Notes under the pieces: generated by a model
Told to the model about the DNA's origin: nothing
Databases searched by the model: none
The model's input: the letters and a program-made list of their open reading frames with translations, nothing else
Position numbers and translations under genes: made by a program
Assembly (NCBI GenBank): GCA_013396635.1
Contig: WBMW01004838.1
Span: 1,121,433-1,185,432, forward strand
Source: Penelope pileata
Taxonomy: Eukaryota > Chordata > Aves > Galliformes > Cracidae
DNA: 64,000 nt
Direction: 5' to 3'
Shown: in pieces, positions 35,685 through 47,096 of the stretch
Layout of the letters: every line of letters starts with the position of its first letter
Position numbering within the stretch: position 1 is the first letter of the stretch

Positions 35685-38600
35685 CCCTCCAAAGAGGAAA
35701 TGTAAAAAAGAGAGGGTGCAGCAGAAGTGTCTGAACTCAGTGCTGGAAGGATGCAAAACATTGCCGCTCTTTTTTTCTCCTGTCACTGACAACAACAGGT
35801 TTTCAAAATTCTTGTAATGTGGTATTATCAATGCAATTAAACCATAGTAGTTTTTGCTCAGTTTTGATGACACTACTTTATACTTTGTTGCACTTAAGAC
35901 AGAGGTCAGTTCTGAAATTGGAAATCTCTTCAGTTCACTTTCTTGAATCTGTCTTTTTTGGAGGTGGGGAATTCATAAACTACCCTTTCTCCCAGTATTT
36001 TCTGTCCTAAGATTTTAGCCATCCTTTGTGAACATGGTTTCAGGCCTTGACATGCTGTAAACAATGCTTTAGTAGTTTTGGTCTTGGATGGGTCAATGCT
36101 GATCTTGGAGATAAATCTCAGCTCCATCTTCCTCCTGTAATAAGTATCAAGTTTGTAAATAAGAGTGAGAAGCTCTGTTAAAATTTGACTGAAGCATAAC
36201 TGAAGAAGTCATTTTTCATCAAGGACATCATCCCGACCAAAACTACTACTGAATTGTATCAGCCCATCCAGCTTTCGTTTGCAGCCATGTAGCCATTCAG
36301 CCCCAGTCAGATGAGGGCCACATTAATCTAGTAGGCACGTTACAAGGTATTATCCTGGCAGGATGAAACTGATATTCCCCAGGATGCCCAGTTCCTGGCA
36401 TCTTTAGTCCACCAGTATCTTAGATTGCCACAGCTACACTCTTACCAAAATCTCAACTAGTTCACTTAAAATCAGCACTAGAATTTCCCAACTCTTTTTC
36501 TCTATCAATTTCAAATTCTAGAAATAATAGCAAATCTGCTATACAGAAGAAAGAATATTCGAGCTGCTTTTATAATTTCGTCTCTACTAGCTGGGGTGTT
36601 TCTACACTGTTACCCCGAGATCCCTGTGCATTGTTCTCATAAGCCACATTGCCACCATGTGAGTGGACTTGGATATCTTTCCACAGAACTAAATTGCACT
36701 CCACAGACATACTCACAGCTCCAAGCTCCATTGGTTTAGCAATGGGAGGGCAAATATTTCTAGGTCAGATGGTGTGACAAAGCTCTTGCAGATAGGCTCT
36801 GTCAAATCTTGCCGTAAAGTTTGAAAAGTTACCTTCTCTTTTTGCCCTCTTCTATCTGCCTCCTGGATGTTACTGTACTTGTGCAAGTAGAAGCAAAATG
36901 GGACAGGGCAAAGCCACTGTTTTTCAGAATTTTAGCACCATGTAATTTGGTATTCCTTTGTATACTTCTGTACTATCTTGTTTTTGCTGAGTCGAGAAAG
37001 CTAAACAAATTTATCATAATCCATACTGGTCTATATCATTGAAAGATCCAAAGAGGCTAGGCAGCTTTTTGTTCCACTAAATACTACTGCTAAAAGCTTG
37101 GGTCATCTTGATAGCAAAAATCTGCTTTATCTTATTGTCTGTTGAAAAGATTTAGCAGTTTACTTCATGTCACCTGCTTGTGTTGGGAAATCACCATCAC
37201 GGAAAATATCCTTCAGTTGTGATGTGCTTGTATTATATATAAGCACTTCCAATTATGAAATACATATGTACATATATATGAATTAATATATCTATATGAG
37301 CATCTTTCCTACAAAATGTATCTCAATAATCCAATAGCCTAAGAGAAAATTCTGTCTTACTTAGCACTCCTGCTGTGAAACTGTTACATCCCATAAAGCC
37401 CCAGCAATACTTTTCATTTGTCCTACAAAGTTGCCTACACATGGCACTTCCGTGAATGCTAACCCACCAGTCTGGCAAGCAGAAGAATACGCCGTGGTGA
37501 GCCCTAAGCTGTGTGCATGTAGACTGCCAAAAATGATTGATTTTGGACAAAAATTTCCAAACTTACTGGAGGAAGAAGAGGAGGAAGAAAATGAGAATTG
37601 ATAATGTAATTGCATATAGTTAGTATCCTTGGAAAACCAAGCTAAAAACAGTGGTAGGAAAATGAAACGTTAACAAATATTTGACAAAATACATTGGAGA
37701 GATGTAATTATAATAACTAAAATATGAAGTGCTAGTAGACAGAGACATCAAGGCAAGTGATAAGAGGCTAAATACTATCATACTATCAGTAATGGAGCGC
37801 TTTTACTGCAGGTTAATCTTCAGATGTTTAACTCTCGGCTATTAAGAGGATAAGGGATCAACAGATAAGGTTTAGGCAAGAAAAATTGTATTTTCATATG
37901 TCTGTTGATAAGGACATAGGTGATATTGCTGAACTACTGTAAAGTTAGTGAATTCCACAAGTCCTGCTGACCGGAATAACTAGAAGTTAAAAAAGCAAAT
38001 CCCCAGAACCCAGAAACAATGCTATCCACACTTCAATATGAAAAAAAAATGAAGAAAAAAGCAGCTAAAATAATTAGATCTGATTATTAAACCTTATCAA
38101 AAACCATTCAACAAGAGCTAACTTTAAAAATAAATAAGCATTTCAAGGTACATTTTTAAAAATATATTTTAAAATGATTTAAAAATTATTTCCTCAATCA
38201 GTTCTAGACATTACTGATACTATGAAAGAGATGCACTGCAACTGCGTGAAGAGAATGGTCCCAAACTATCTGTAGGTGTCTATTTGCTTCTGAGGTTGTG
38301 CTCCTCAATGAAGGACAGTGATGCCAGGCCAATCCTGAGTGCCTGAAAGGTACTTTGGAGGAGTGCTCCAAAAAAATGTCATTGTCCTTTGCCTCTCCTT
38401 TCCTTTCATCTTCTCCTTTCCCAAAATTGCAAAGTGTATAACATTTACTCCAAGCCAATGAGAGGGAGCCAAAGCTATGGTTTTAGTCCGGTGTGTTAGT
38501 GGTAGACGGCTGTCTCTTTCTCTCCGTCCTTCCCTGTCCCTCCATGCAGTTGTGCTGAGTGTGGGGGACACACTTTGATGATGAAACTAGCATTGAGGAG

Positions 38601-38759
38601 GAGGGATGTGCTTCCCATGGGAGCAGAGACTGGGTGACTAAAGGCAGTTAAAGGGCTCAGCTGTTAAGAACTGGACTGTGAGACATGAATACAACTTCCT
38701 CAGCACTTCTCTGTTGAGTTCATAGAATTACAGTAAGCGGAAGAGAAGTAGGTTATTAG
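35685..38759. other. Non-coding interval, nothing recognised
   Basis: About 3 kb with AT-rich stretches (for example 37235-37300) and a short GA-rich imperfect run near 37568-37590. No exon or transposon recognised; frames of 60-90 codons only. Confidence 0.5.
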
Positions 38760-39597
38760 GAGTAGTTAACATGGATTCACTAAGGGGAAATCATGCTCGA
38801 TAAATCTGGTAGCCTTCTATGATTTCATGACTGGCTGGGTAGATGAGGGGAGAGCAGTGGATGTTGTCGATCTTGAGTTCAGCAAGGCTTTTAACAGTGT
38901 CTCATTACATCCTTGTAGGTAAGCTGGAAAGGAGCTCTGTAGAAAAGGACCTGGGTGTCTTGGCGGACAACAGATTGGGCATGAAGCCAGCAGTGTGCCC
39001 TTGTGGCCAAGAAGGCCAATGGTATCTCGGGGTGCATTAAAAAGAGTATGGCCAGCAGGTCAAGGGAGGTGATCCTACCCCTCTACTCCATTCTAGTGAA
39101 GACACAACTGGAGTACTGTGTCCAGTTCTGGGCTCCCCAGTTCAAGAAAGACAGGGAACTACTGGAGAGAGTCCAGTGGAGGACTACAAAGGTGATGAGG
39201 GGACTAGAGCATCTCCCCTGTGAGGAAAGGCTGAGAGACCTGGGACTGTTCAGCCTGGAGAAGACTGAGAGGGGATCTTATCAATGCTTGTAAACATCTA
39301 AAGGTGGTTGTCAAGTGGATGGGGCCAGGCTTTTTTCAGTGGTGGCCAGTGACAGGACAAGTGTCAATGGGTACAAACTGGAACACAGGAAGTTCCATCT
39401 GGACATGAGGAACTTTGAGGGTTATAGAGCACTGGAACAGGCTGCCCAGAGAGGTTGTGGAGTCCCCTTCTCTGGAGATATTCAAGACCCACTTGGGTCT
39501 TACCCGTGTAACCTACTGCAGGGAACCTGCTGTAGGAGGGATGTTGGGCTGGATGATCTCCAGAGATCCTTTCCAACCCCTATGATACTGTGATTAC
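38760..39597 (+). mobile_element. CR1 LINE with reverse transcriptase core deleted
   Basis: Starts in the reverse transcriptase: HGFTKGKSCSINLVAFYDF, then VDVVDLEFSKAFNSVS, which carries motif A. At about 38920 it jumps directly to KLERSSVEKDLGVLADNRLG. The stretch holding motif B (PQGS-type) and the catalytic FADD/YADD motif is missing, roughly 450-500 bp by comparison with my memory of full CR1. The rest follows in several frames: KKANGISGCIKKSMASRSRE, LEYCVQFWAPQFKKDRELLE, LFSVVASDRTSVNGYKLEHR. It ends with the UTR and a decayed tail at about 39597. Moderately diverged and non-coding. Confidence 0.92.
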
Positions 39598-40099
39598 TGA
39601 TGGGATGGTTGAAGAAATACAAGAGTTTTCAGTTGGCTCAACTTGAAGATGAGAAAACTGGCTAAAAGTAGGGGAATAAAAAGGTATTTTACTGAAAGTT
39701 GTGATGTAGGATTTGAAGAAAGAATTTGCACTGGGGAGTATGTTTTACTGGAAGCTATGTAAGTACTTTTTAATAGTGGGGAGTAGGTAGCATAATTTAT
39801 TAGGCTGCCATAGACCTTCAGGACTAGACTTCAGGGAAAGACAATTCTTATCTAAAAAAGTTGAGTGCTACTGGTCTGAACAGACATTTCCTCAGTGATA
39901 TTAAATATTTTGGTTTTACTTACTTCAGGAAAGTGATAATAGAAATACTGTAAGCGGTATCATCTCGTATTCCAAATAACAAAACAGGTTTGGTGAAAGA
40001 GGCATAGTTGCTTAGTTGATTCATTCCTAATATCAAAGTCTGACTGCAGACAAGTAAAGAGGAAGAGATTCTGAGTTAAGGGACTAGCCTACAATGAAA
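39598..40099. other. Non-coding interval, nothing recognised
   Basis: AT-rich, no features seen. Confidence 0.5.
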
Positions 40100-40268
40100 A
40101 TCATTTGGATTCAATTCACCTTCATGCACCAGATTCAGCTTTTTGCCCAGATCTTCTACATCCTATAGTTGACAGAAATTGTTTAATTTCTCTAGATCTT
40201 CATTCCTCATGCAACCTAACAATAACATTCTTTAACTCATAAGGCTATTGGGGAAAACAGCTGCTTCA
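40100..40268 (+). mobile_element. Possible ancient MIR-like CORE-SINE
   Basis: A series of short blocks occurs in the order expected for MIR: a B-box-like 'ggattcaattcacc', then 'tttaatttctctagatcttc', 'attcctcatgcaacc', 'taacaataacattc' and 'taactcataaggctattggg'. These match the MIR order (cttaacctctctgagcctc, gtttcctcatctgt, ataataat, cctcatagggttgttg). No single block is diagnostic; the collinearity is the argument. Confidence 0.45.
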
Positions 40269-42949
40269 TTCATGTTGTGATGTGATGAGAAAAAATAATA
40301 AAATATGCAGTGTAAATTCCAAGAGAAAATTTGACCGGTTGACATGGTACTACATAGATTTCTTCACAGCTGTGAAAGGATACATTACAGCAACGATACA
40401 AGAAGAATAGAAAAAAGACAGAAGACAAGACAGTTTCATTTAAGACTGGTCTGGTACTGAATATTCAATGGCTTACAAAAATAAATTTAAAAAATGCAAT
40501 AGTAATATCCTGATTGCTAAATTCAATTACTATTCTATTACAACACAACATGGAAGATCTCTTTTTCAGTACAGTTGAGATATTATTTCACTGTCATCAG
40601 ACTAAGACATAGTTGAAGTGTCTCTAGAAATAAAATGTACTGCATGCGTTTCTGCTGAAATATAAATATGTGTGCTTCAATTTTGAAGTTTTTAAATTCT
40701 ACCCTATACTTTGGTGTATTTTCAGAACATTTTAGAATTATCTCCAACAGCTGAAGATTACATGTAAAATGCGTAACCTATTATTATGAAATATAAAAGG
40801 CTATGGAAATTGAAATAGTCAAGAAATTTTGAAAGTAAAACAGGGATGGAAATAAAGACAATTAAGAAAATCAGAGCTATCACTACTAAAATAATGCATG
40901 ATCCATCTGCTTCTCCCCCCACCCTGGAATTAGCAAACAAACTGAGCTATAACAAATAATTTATTTAGCATTGTATCTCTTCTGCATCATATCTCAAGTT
41001 TAAAAGTTAACAAAAAACTCCTTTGGAGTTAATTTACTTTTCATTTCCAAAAGGGACAAATTTAAGCAAGATATTTAGTCCTTCTAGCTTACTTGCTAGA
41101 AAATCCTAAGTATTTGTAATCACTAAAAAACCTCACTGCTTAGTCAGTTTAAAACCAATTTAATTTAGTACAAGCTACTACAGCGACACTATGTTGGTCA
41201 GGTATATACCAGTCCCAAGTGATTTAAAATAAAACAAAATCACAGTAGATTAAACTAGTATTTATACAAATTTCTCATTACCTTAGTTTAAATTGGAGTC
41301 ACTTTCTTGGCAGGTTGTCCCTGGTAGGTTGTCCTTGGCAGGTTTTTTTTTCTTTTTCTCAGGTTAAGTTTTACTATATTAAGTAACAGAACTATGTAAT
41401 TTAATGAATTGCCACCCTTCTACTGGAGTTTACTGCCTGCTTGGTTGAAAAGTGATAACTGGAGTCAATGCTCTACCACAAACCTGAATTAGAAAAGATT
41501 ACATGAAAAAAACATTTTTGAAGAAGACATGACTTCTACATGAAAGCTTTCATCTAGTCCTACAATATAAAAGTAAGAGAAGATAACTAAATTGATTTAA
41601 TATCTGAAGCTATTAATAGGTCATGCTCCATTAATAACAATAAGCTATTCCATAAACAGAGGAATCAGGAAAGCCTGCTCTCTCATGCAGTTGTGTCCTA
41701 TGTTCCCTTTCAGAAATAAGGACAGAAATCCTTGCTCCCTTATTTGACTTCCCTGAGTTCTCCTCCTGCACCCCACAAATTACATATCTTTTTCCTATTT
41801 GCCTTTATAAGCTGAGAAGAGACAGCATGTTCAGTGACTGAGCTCCACATGTGTAGGTTAGATCTGATGTGCACAACAGTTGCGCAGCGGGAAGGACAAA
41901 CAGAACAGGTAACACATGGGTTTACGCTGAAGGATTTCCAAGAAGGGGCAGCGAGGAGGGAATGGCAGTACCAACTTGGGTCTCTCTCAGCTTATTTGAC
42001 ATTTTTCAGAAAATTTTAGTAAGTTAATAACGACAAATGCTCTTAACCTGAGTCAAATTTATAAAGTCGCTGATTGAGTAAACACTGTGAAATGAAAGAC
42101 ATCTCAATTATTTCCTTAGGCAAATGAACACTTCTCAACAGCTTCACACATATGTCCAGGTGTTTCAAACACTGCAGTATATGTGGATACTGGGAAGTTT
42201 TTGCAGGTAGGCACAACAACGAGTGGACTGATTATACTTGCCAAATACTTGCTCACTTAACTAATGGCATGCCTAAGAGGAGAAAATACATAGTTTTACT
42301 TCCAATCTTGTACTCTAAACACTGGGTAGTGCTCTTCTTTGGCATTCACTTCCATGGAGAAATCAATGAGCTCACTTTCACTGGGAAGATGGAAAGACTA
42401 GTTATAGTAGCTTCCTTGTATTTTTATTCTAGTAAGCAACTTGATGAATGGGTTTCCAATTTCCAGTTGTCGTAGCGGCAGCAACAACGGAAGCACCGAC
42501 CCGAGGATAAAATGTCAGCAAAATGCCCAGTAGCAGAACAAGGCCCTTCAAGGAGACCAAACTTTACATCAGCATTAGAATTTATCAGAAGCTGGAAACC
42601 TGTTTTGGTCAGAAATTTTAAAACATTTCTGTTCTCAGTTTGGGAATATTTGACATTGACTCATTTCACATTTTGCAGTTTTCTGAGCATTTCTAATTAA
42701 AAATCTTGGAAAGACTTGCCGAAATCTTTCAAGTCTTGTACACTCTAATGAACTATTATGTTTCCAAACTGGTTTTGGAATTAAATTAAAAATGCCTTTG
42801 TGAGAAACTGATTTGTTTGCCAATAGTGATAAGAGGAACTTGAAAAAGGCAATTTTTGACTTTTTTTTTAAATTCCATTAGAGGCTCTAATGAGCATCTT
42901 AATGTAAAGGATGCCACACAAGGACTTTTCTACTGTTGTCACTAAATCA
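40269..42949. other. Non-coding interval with a small minisatellite
   Basis: Three partial copies of a 14-15 bp unit (ggcaggttgtcc-type) at 41306-41344, followed by a T run. The 107-codon frame at 42152-42475 has no recognised domain. Confidence 0.5.
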
Positions 42950-43320
42950 GTCAGAACTGTCATGCTAATAGTACTCAACATGTTTGCCGCTTTCAATGCT
43001 ATTGATTAGGGAGGAGGTTTTGCAGACCTGGCTGTGAGACCTCACAGGGATGAACACTTATACTTTAAGACGGCTTTGATCATTCCTGGCAGACCTGCAG
43101 CTACTCCTTTTACTCATGACCTTTCACCACTCCTATTCAAGAGCACTTCAACAAGACTTCTGGGAAAGAATGTGCAATGCCCTGAGCTACAATGCCAGCA
43201 ATATGCTGACAGCACCCAGCTCTACGCCTCCAGGCTGGCTTGTTCCCAGCTGTTCTACTGTCTGTAGCAAATTGGAAGCCTGCTGAATGAAAGGCAGATG
43301 GTGTGATGGACAACCTCTGA
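42950..43320 (+). mobile_element. Ancient LINE reverse transcriptase remnant (L2/CR1 superfamily)
   Basis: The plus strand gives VMLIVLNMFAAFNAID at 42960-43008, matching the LDLSAAFDTVDH-type motif A of L2-like LINEs (the catalytic D reads N here). Then comes LSPLLF at about 43119-43136, then LQCQQYADSTQLY at about 43187-43225, matching the QYADDTQLY motif C with the second catalytic D changed to S. Further on are CL and IGSLLNERQ, as in the region after motif C. The part between motifs A and C is shortened. Two catalytic residues are lost and frames are broken; the element is clearly old. The exact family is uncertain. Confidence 0.75.
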
Positions 43321-44504
43321 TCCCTATCGGCAAGTTATACAATATAGACTGGTAGATCTTTTCAGTACATGATAAAATGGATTGTGTTTTCACTGTCACC
43401 AAATTATTTCTTGGTTTCAGTGTTTGCAGACCATTGGAACTGAAGATGGTTTGCTAGTCCCATCTTTAATATCGGAAAATGGCAGTGCTGTCAGTCTGAT
43501 TTTATGCCCTCTTCCTTCGTTTATGCATTGCATAACATCATCAGCTCAAGGAAAAAAGGCTCTAATAAGTATACAGTAGAAATATACAGTGATTTATTTT
43601 CATAGTCTAGCACTAATTTAAAGATACATACAAATGTAAGAAAGGGAAATTGAACAGTAAAAATAAAGCCAAAATACGTTTTCTGAAAGTACTGACACAG
43701 GTGCTTATTAAACAGTAAACTCTATAAAAATAAATAATTTCTGAAATAAAGCAAACCCAGAACTACTGTCTGTGAAATGAGTGGAATCATAGGCTAAGAC
43801 ACTAGTTTTTCTGAATAGCATGATTGAAACCTAACCCTGTATCCATTAAATAGTTTATCTTGTACTCCAAATATTACTTTTGGTGAAAAGAAGAGCCCTA
43901 AGCTTCAGATCCATTGACTTCTATTACTTGTCTAGAGAAGTACAGATGCATCTTTAATCTATACTTTAGTACATTCCCTAGGTGAGCCCAAGACTTTGCT
44001 TTTATTACATGAAAAATGTCTCTTTACCTTATATTTCCTCTGTGGGAATTTCTGGAAGCTCTATCCTCCCACGTTGCACGTTCTGAAAATAAAAATAGTG
44101 CCAGATGATTAGATCTCCTGCCTTATGATACTCCTGAGCAGACCAAGGTGCTTTTAACAGGAAGTTTGTAGGGAATATATTTCTGCTCTCCCACCAAAGC
44201 TGCGTAATGAAATGCTTGTTGCCTTATCTTTAATCACCAATGTAATTGGTTGCACACAGCCTAGATTTTCGACACGCCACAAATGAGGTGCATTTATACC
44301 AGCACGTGCTTGCAGTGGGATGAGGTTATAGCTAACCAGCTTGGCTCATGCCCCAATGGGAAGCACAAGCTGCTCTGTGGACACAGAAGCAGACTGTGTG
44401 TCTCATCAGTATGGAGAGCTTACGTCATTTTTCAGAGATGCAGAGGCTGTGATGGCATTTGTTTACCTAAGTGATTCCTGTGCCAGGTACAGCGTTGCAG
44501 ATAG
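43321..44504. other. Non-coding interval, nothing recognised
   Basis: AT-rich, no repeats or exons seen. Confidence 0.5.
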
Positions 44505-44815
44505 GAAGCAGGAGACAGATAGGATGGCTTGCTTTCAGGCTTCTACTCAGGGTACAGCACTCCTGTCTCTGGTTTCTGGGTGGGGTGTGCCTTCAGCTGC
44601 TGTTTCTCTGGTTGCCAGGAGGGACAGAGAAGATAAATGAAATGGCAGAGCATTTCAAGCCCTCATTCAGGCTACAGTTGCTAGGTGTTTTTGGTTCCCA
44701 GATTGGGTGTGTCCTCTGTTCTTGTGGCTCCCAGAAGGGACAATGAAGATAGATGACACAGCAAAGTGCTTTAGATCCTTAATTCAAGCTTCACTGCCTT
44801 CCTTGCTCTGGTACA
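44505..44815. repeat. Imperfect tandem repeat, about 110-116 bp unit, 2.5-3 copies
   Basis: Copy 1 starts at about 44512, copy 2 at about 44621 and copy 3 at about 44737. Collinear landmarks recur in each: a 'gggacagagaagata'-like start; 'gctttcaggcttctactcag' versus 'catttcaagccctcattcag' versus 'gctttagatccttaattcaa'; 'gggtacagc' versus 'gctacagttg'. In copies 1 and 2 these are followed by 'gggtggggtgtgcc' versus 'gattgggtgtgtcc', then 'ggttgccaggaggga' versus 'ggctcccagaaggga'. Copies are well diverged, so the duplication is old. No known repeat family recognised. Confidence 0.75.
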
Positions 44816-47096
44816 AGGTTCCCCAATACCTGTGAAAAAGGAGGAAAGTGCTTGAGTGTCAAACTTCTGTGTATTAAAGATACATGGGTGAGATTTTTTG
44901 CAAATATTATTTTTACCATGTGCAGAGATACGCGCGTATGTCATCAGCCTCCAAGAGATGGTCTCAGAATACTTATAGTTATTTAAATAAAGGGTGTCAG
45001 TACCTTTCATCACCGCCTTTCTGGGACTAATGTAGAGGAGAATTAACTTAGAAAGGAGCGGTTTAGAGAAGAACATTCAGCTCAGCTACACCCAGCTGAG
45101 GAGGGGAGGGAGGGAGAGAGGCAGGCTGGAGCATGAGGAGGAAATCCTACTGAGAGGTGGCGGTGGGAGCAGCAGGCCCAGGGATGGGGAGGGAGACGGA
45201 GAGATCTCTTGGTGTGGGCAGAGGTCACCACAGTAACTGCTTTGTGTACATCTTGATTTTCTCAGTAACAGCAGATTACTCAGCTTCCCAGAGGCAAAAC
45301 AGGTAGTGGAGCCATGGCTGCAGCCTTTGGGAACAGACTGCTTTGCTTGTTCTTAAAACCAGCTACAGGGGAGACAAAGAAGCAACATTTTCTCCATGTC
45401 CCTTTTTCCTGTTCCTACTATAAGACACCCAAAGGCACTAGGAAACTGTAGAGCGTGAAGCCTTCCTTGCATTGTAGCCCTTCAAAGTGACCAGTAGAGA
45501 ACAGCTAATGGCTAAGAATGTCTGCTCCCTGTGTATATGTATGCATGTACGTAGACGTACACACACATAGTGTGGAGTTAATGTGGATTTTTCATCATAC
45601 TTTTATTCTTTCTTTTATACTTGTTAAAAATTGTTACACCTAATTGCCAGTTTTACCTGAAGACACAGTGAGCTAAATTCTGAGGGTTAGGTACTCTGCT
45701 CTATTTTGCAGATACGTAGTATGAGGGAAGAGTATTAAAGGGCTCGAGTTTCTTCAGCACGGCAATAATGTAGGCATCCCCTGCTTCTCCCTATGACCTT
45801 CACCACACACTCACTTGTGTTGATGCCAATCTTACATGGCTATGTGATGCCACCTGGCAAAAAAATATTGGAGAAGGCTGGATTTAACTGGAATAAATTC
45901 CAAGATTAGGTCACCTTGCACTTCCAGAAACAGTGATAGTGACACAACTGAGAAGGTGATAGGGGTTGCTAAAGATGGATCAGTGGACCAAAGAAACACA
46001 ATGTGCAGTCAACCTTTGATATGATAAAGTGAGTAAAGATACTCACATTGCTTAACTTTTGGGTCTTGGTTCACAAGCATTTAATGTCAGCGATGGTCCT
46101 GAAAGAAGAGGAGTGAAAGGCCAAGAAGGATACTTCCCCATTTTGGCAGTTTTAGTCACTGCATTGCTTCAAGATATACTGTGAACTTTGCCCTGCAATG
46201 TTGGAGAGCTGGTAAAGGGAATTTTTCTGTCAGGGCAGGGATTATATTTTTTTATGTGTTTGTAAAATACCTGACACAGGAAGGGTGGGGTCTTCCTCTG
46301 ATAGAAACAGCAAGAAGAATAGAGCACTTCAGGAAACCTTGCACTCAGCAAGAAGAGCTTAATCTCATTAAAGGGACATGAGGATGATACATTGCATAAG
46401 CTGATTAACATTTACGTAGAGAACACTACTACTTTTGAGAGATTTTGAAAAAGGGTGCCTATTTATAGTGTGAGGAAGCTGAAAAAATACCACATAACTT
46501 CCACAAAAAGACCCCCAATAAATAGATGTAGCAAAATTCTTATTTATACTACTGCACAACAGTTCTGCAGTAATTCAAAATAGAACTTGGCACACTGAAT
46601 TTTTTTTCTGTGCATTTCTCATAGGTGGAGTGGTTTAATAGAGTAGAAAACAAAAAGATAAACAGTCAAATGACTTCAGACATACTTAATTGAAACTTAA
46701 TTTAATGCTTCTGAATGGCAGTGGATTAGCAACATTGGAAATTGAATTATTCATCCACAGAACAAGAACTTCCTATGCAGTACCAATGACATCTTTTCAT
46801 CTGATTCCACGAACAGACTTCCACAAAGAACAAAATAAAATGTTAAGATGAGAAATATAGTTTTGCTTCTCACAACAATAGCAGCTGGCACATTTTTGCT
46901 TATTTAAGTTTGAAAGGAAGAAACTCGTGCTGGTGATATCTACCTATCGGTATCTGAATTGAAATGACCAGCTTATTTCATATTGGGTCATAGGAAATCA
47001 TCGGATCAGCTGAATTTCCTCAGGGCTCCTGTTACTGACTTACGATGAATTTCAGTCAGTGACCTATAATCTGAAGGACCTAGTTCTCATTACGAA
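44816..47096. other. Non-coding interval with a G-rich patch
   Basis: About 45090-45225 is rich in G on the plus strand with several GGG or GGGG runs. A CpG-bearing 12-bp palindrome lies at 44928-44939. No exon was assigned; the frame at 44771-45076 (minus) is without a known domain. Confidence 0.5.
44928..44939. repeat. 12-bp perfect palindrome atacgcgcgtat
   Basis: Perfect self-complementary site with three CpG in a row, which stands out in CpG-poor surroundings. Confidence 0.9.

Noticed and set aside
45090..45225. G-quadruplex-forming region
   Set aside because: G runs of three or more are present, but four such runs do not occur close enough together to meet the usual pattern by eye.
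45660..45760. Possible antisense MIR core near 'attttgcagatacgtagtat'
   Set aside because: Only about 20 bases resemble the family and flanking blocks do not follow in order.
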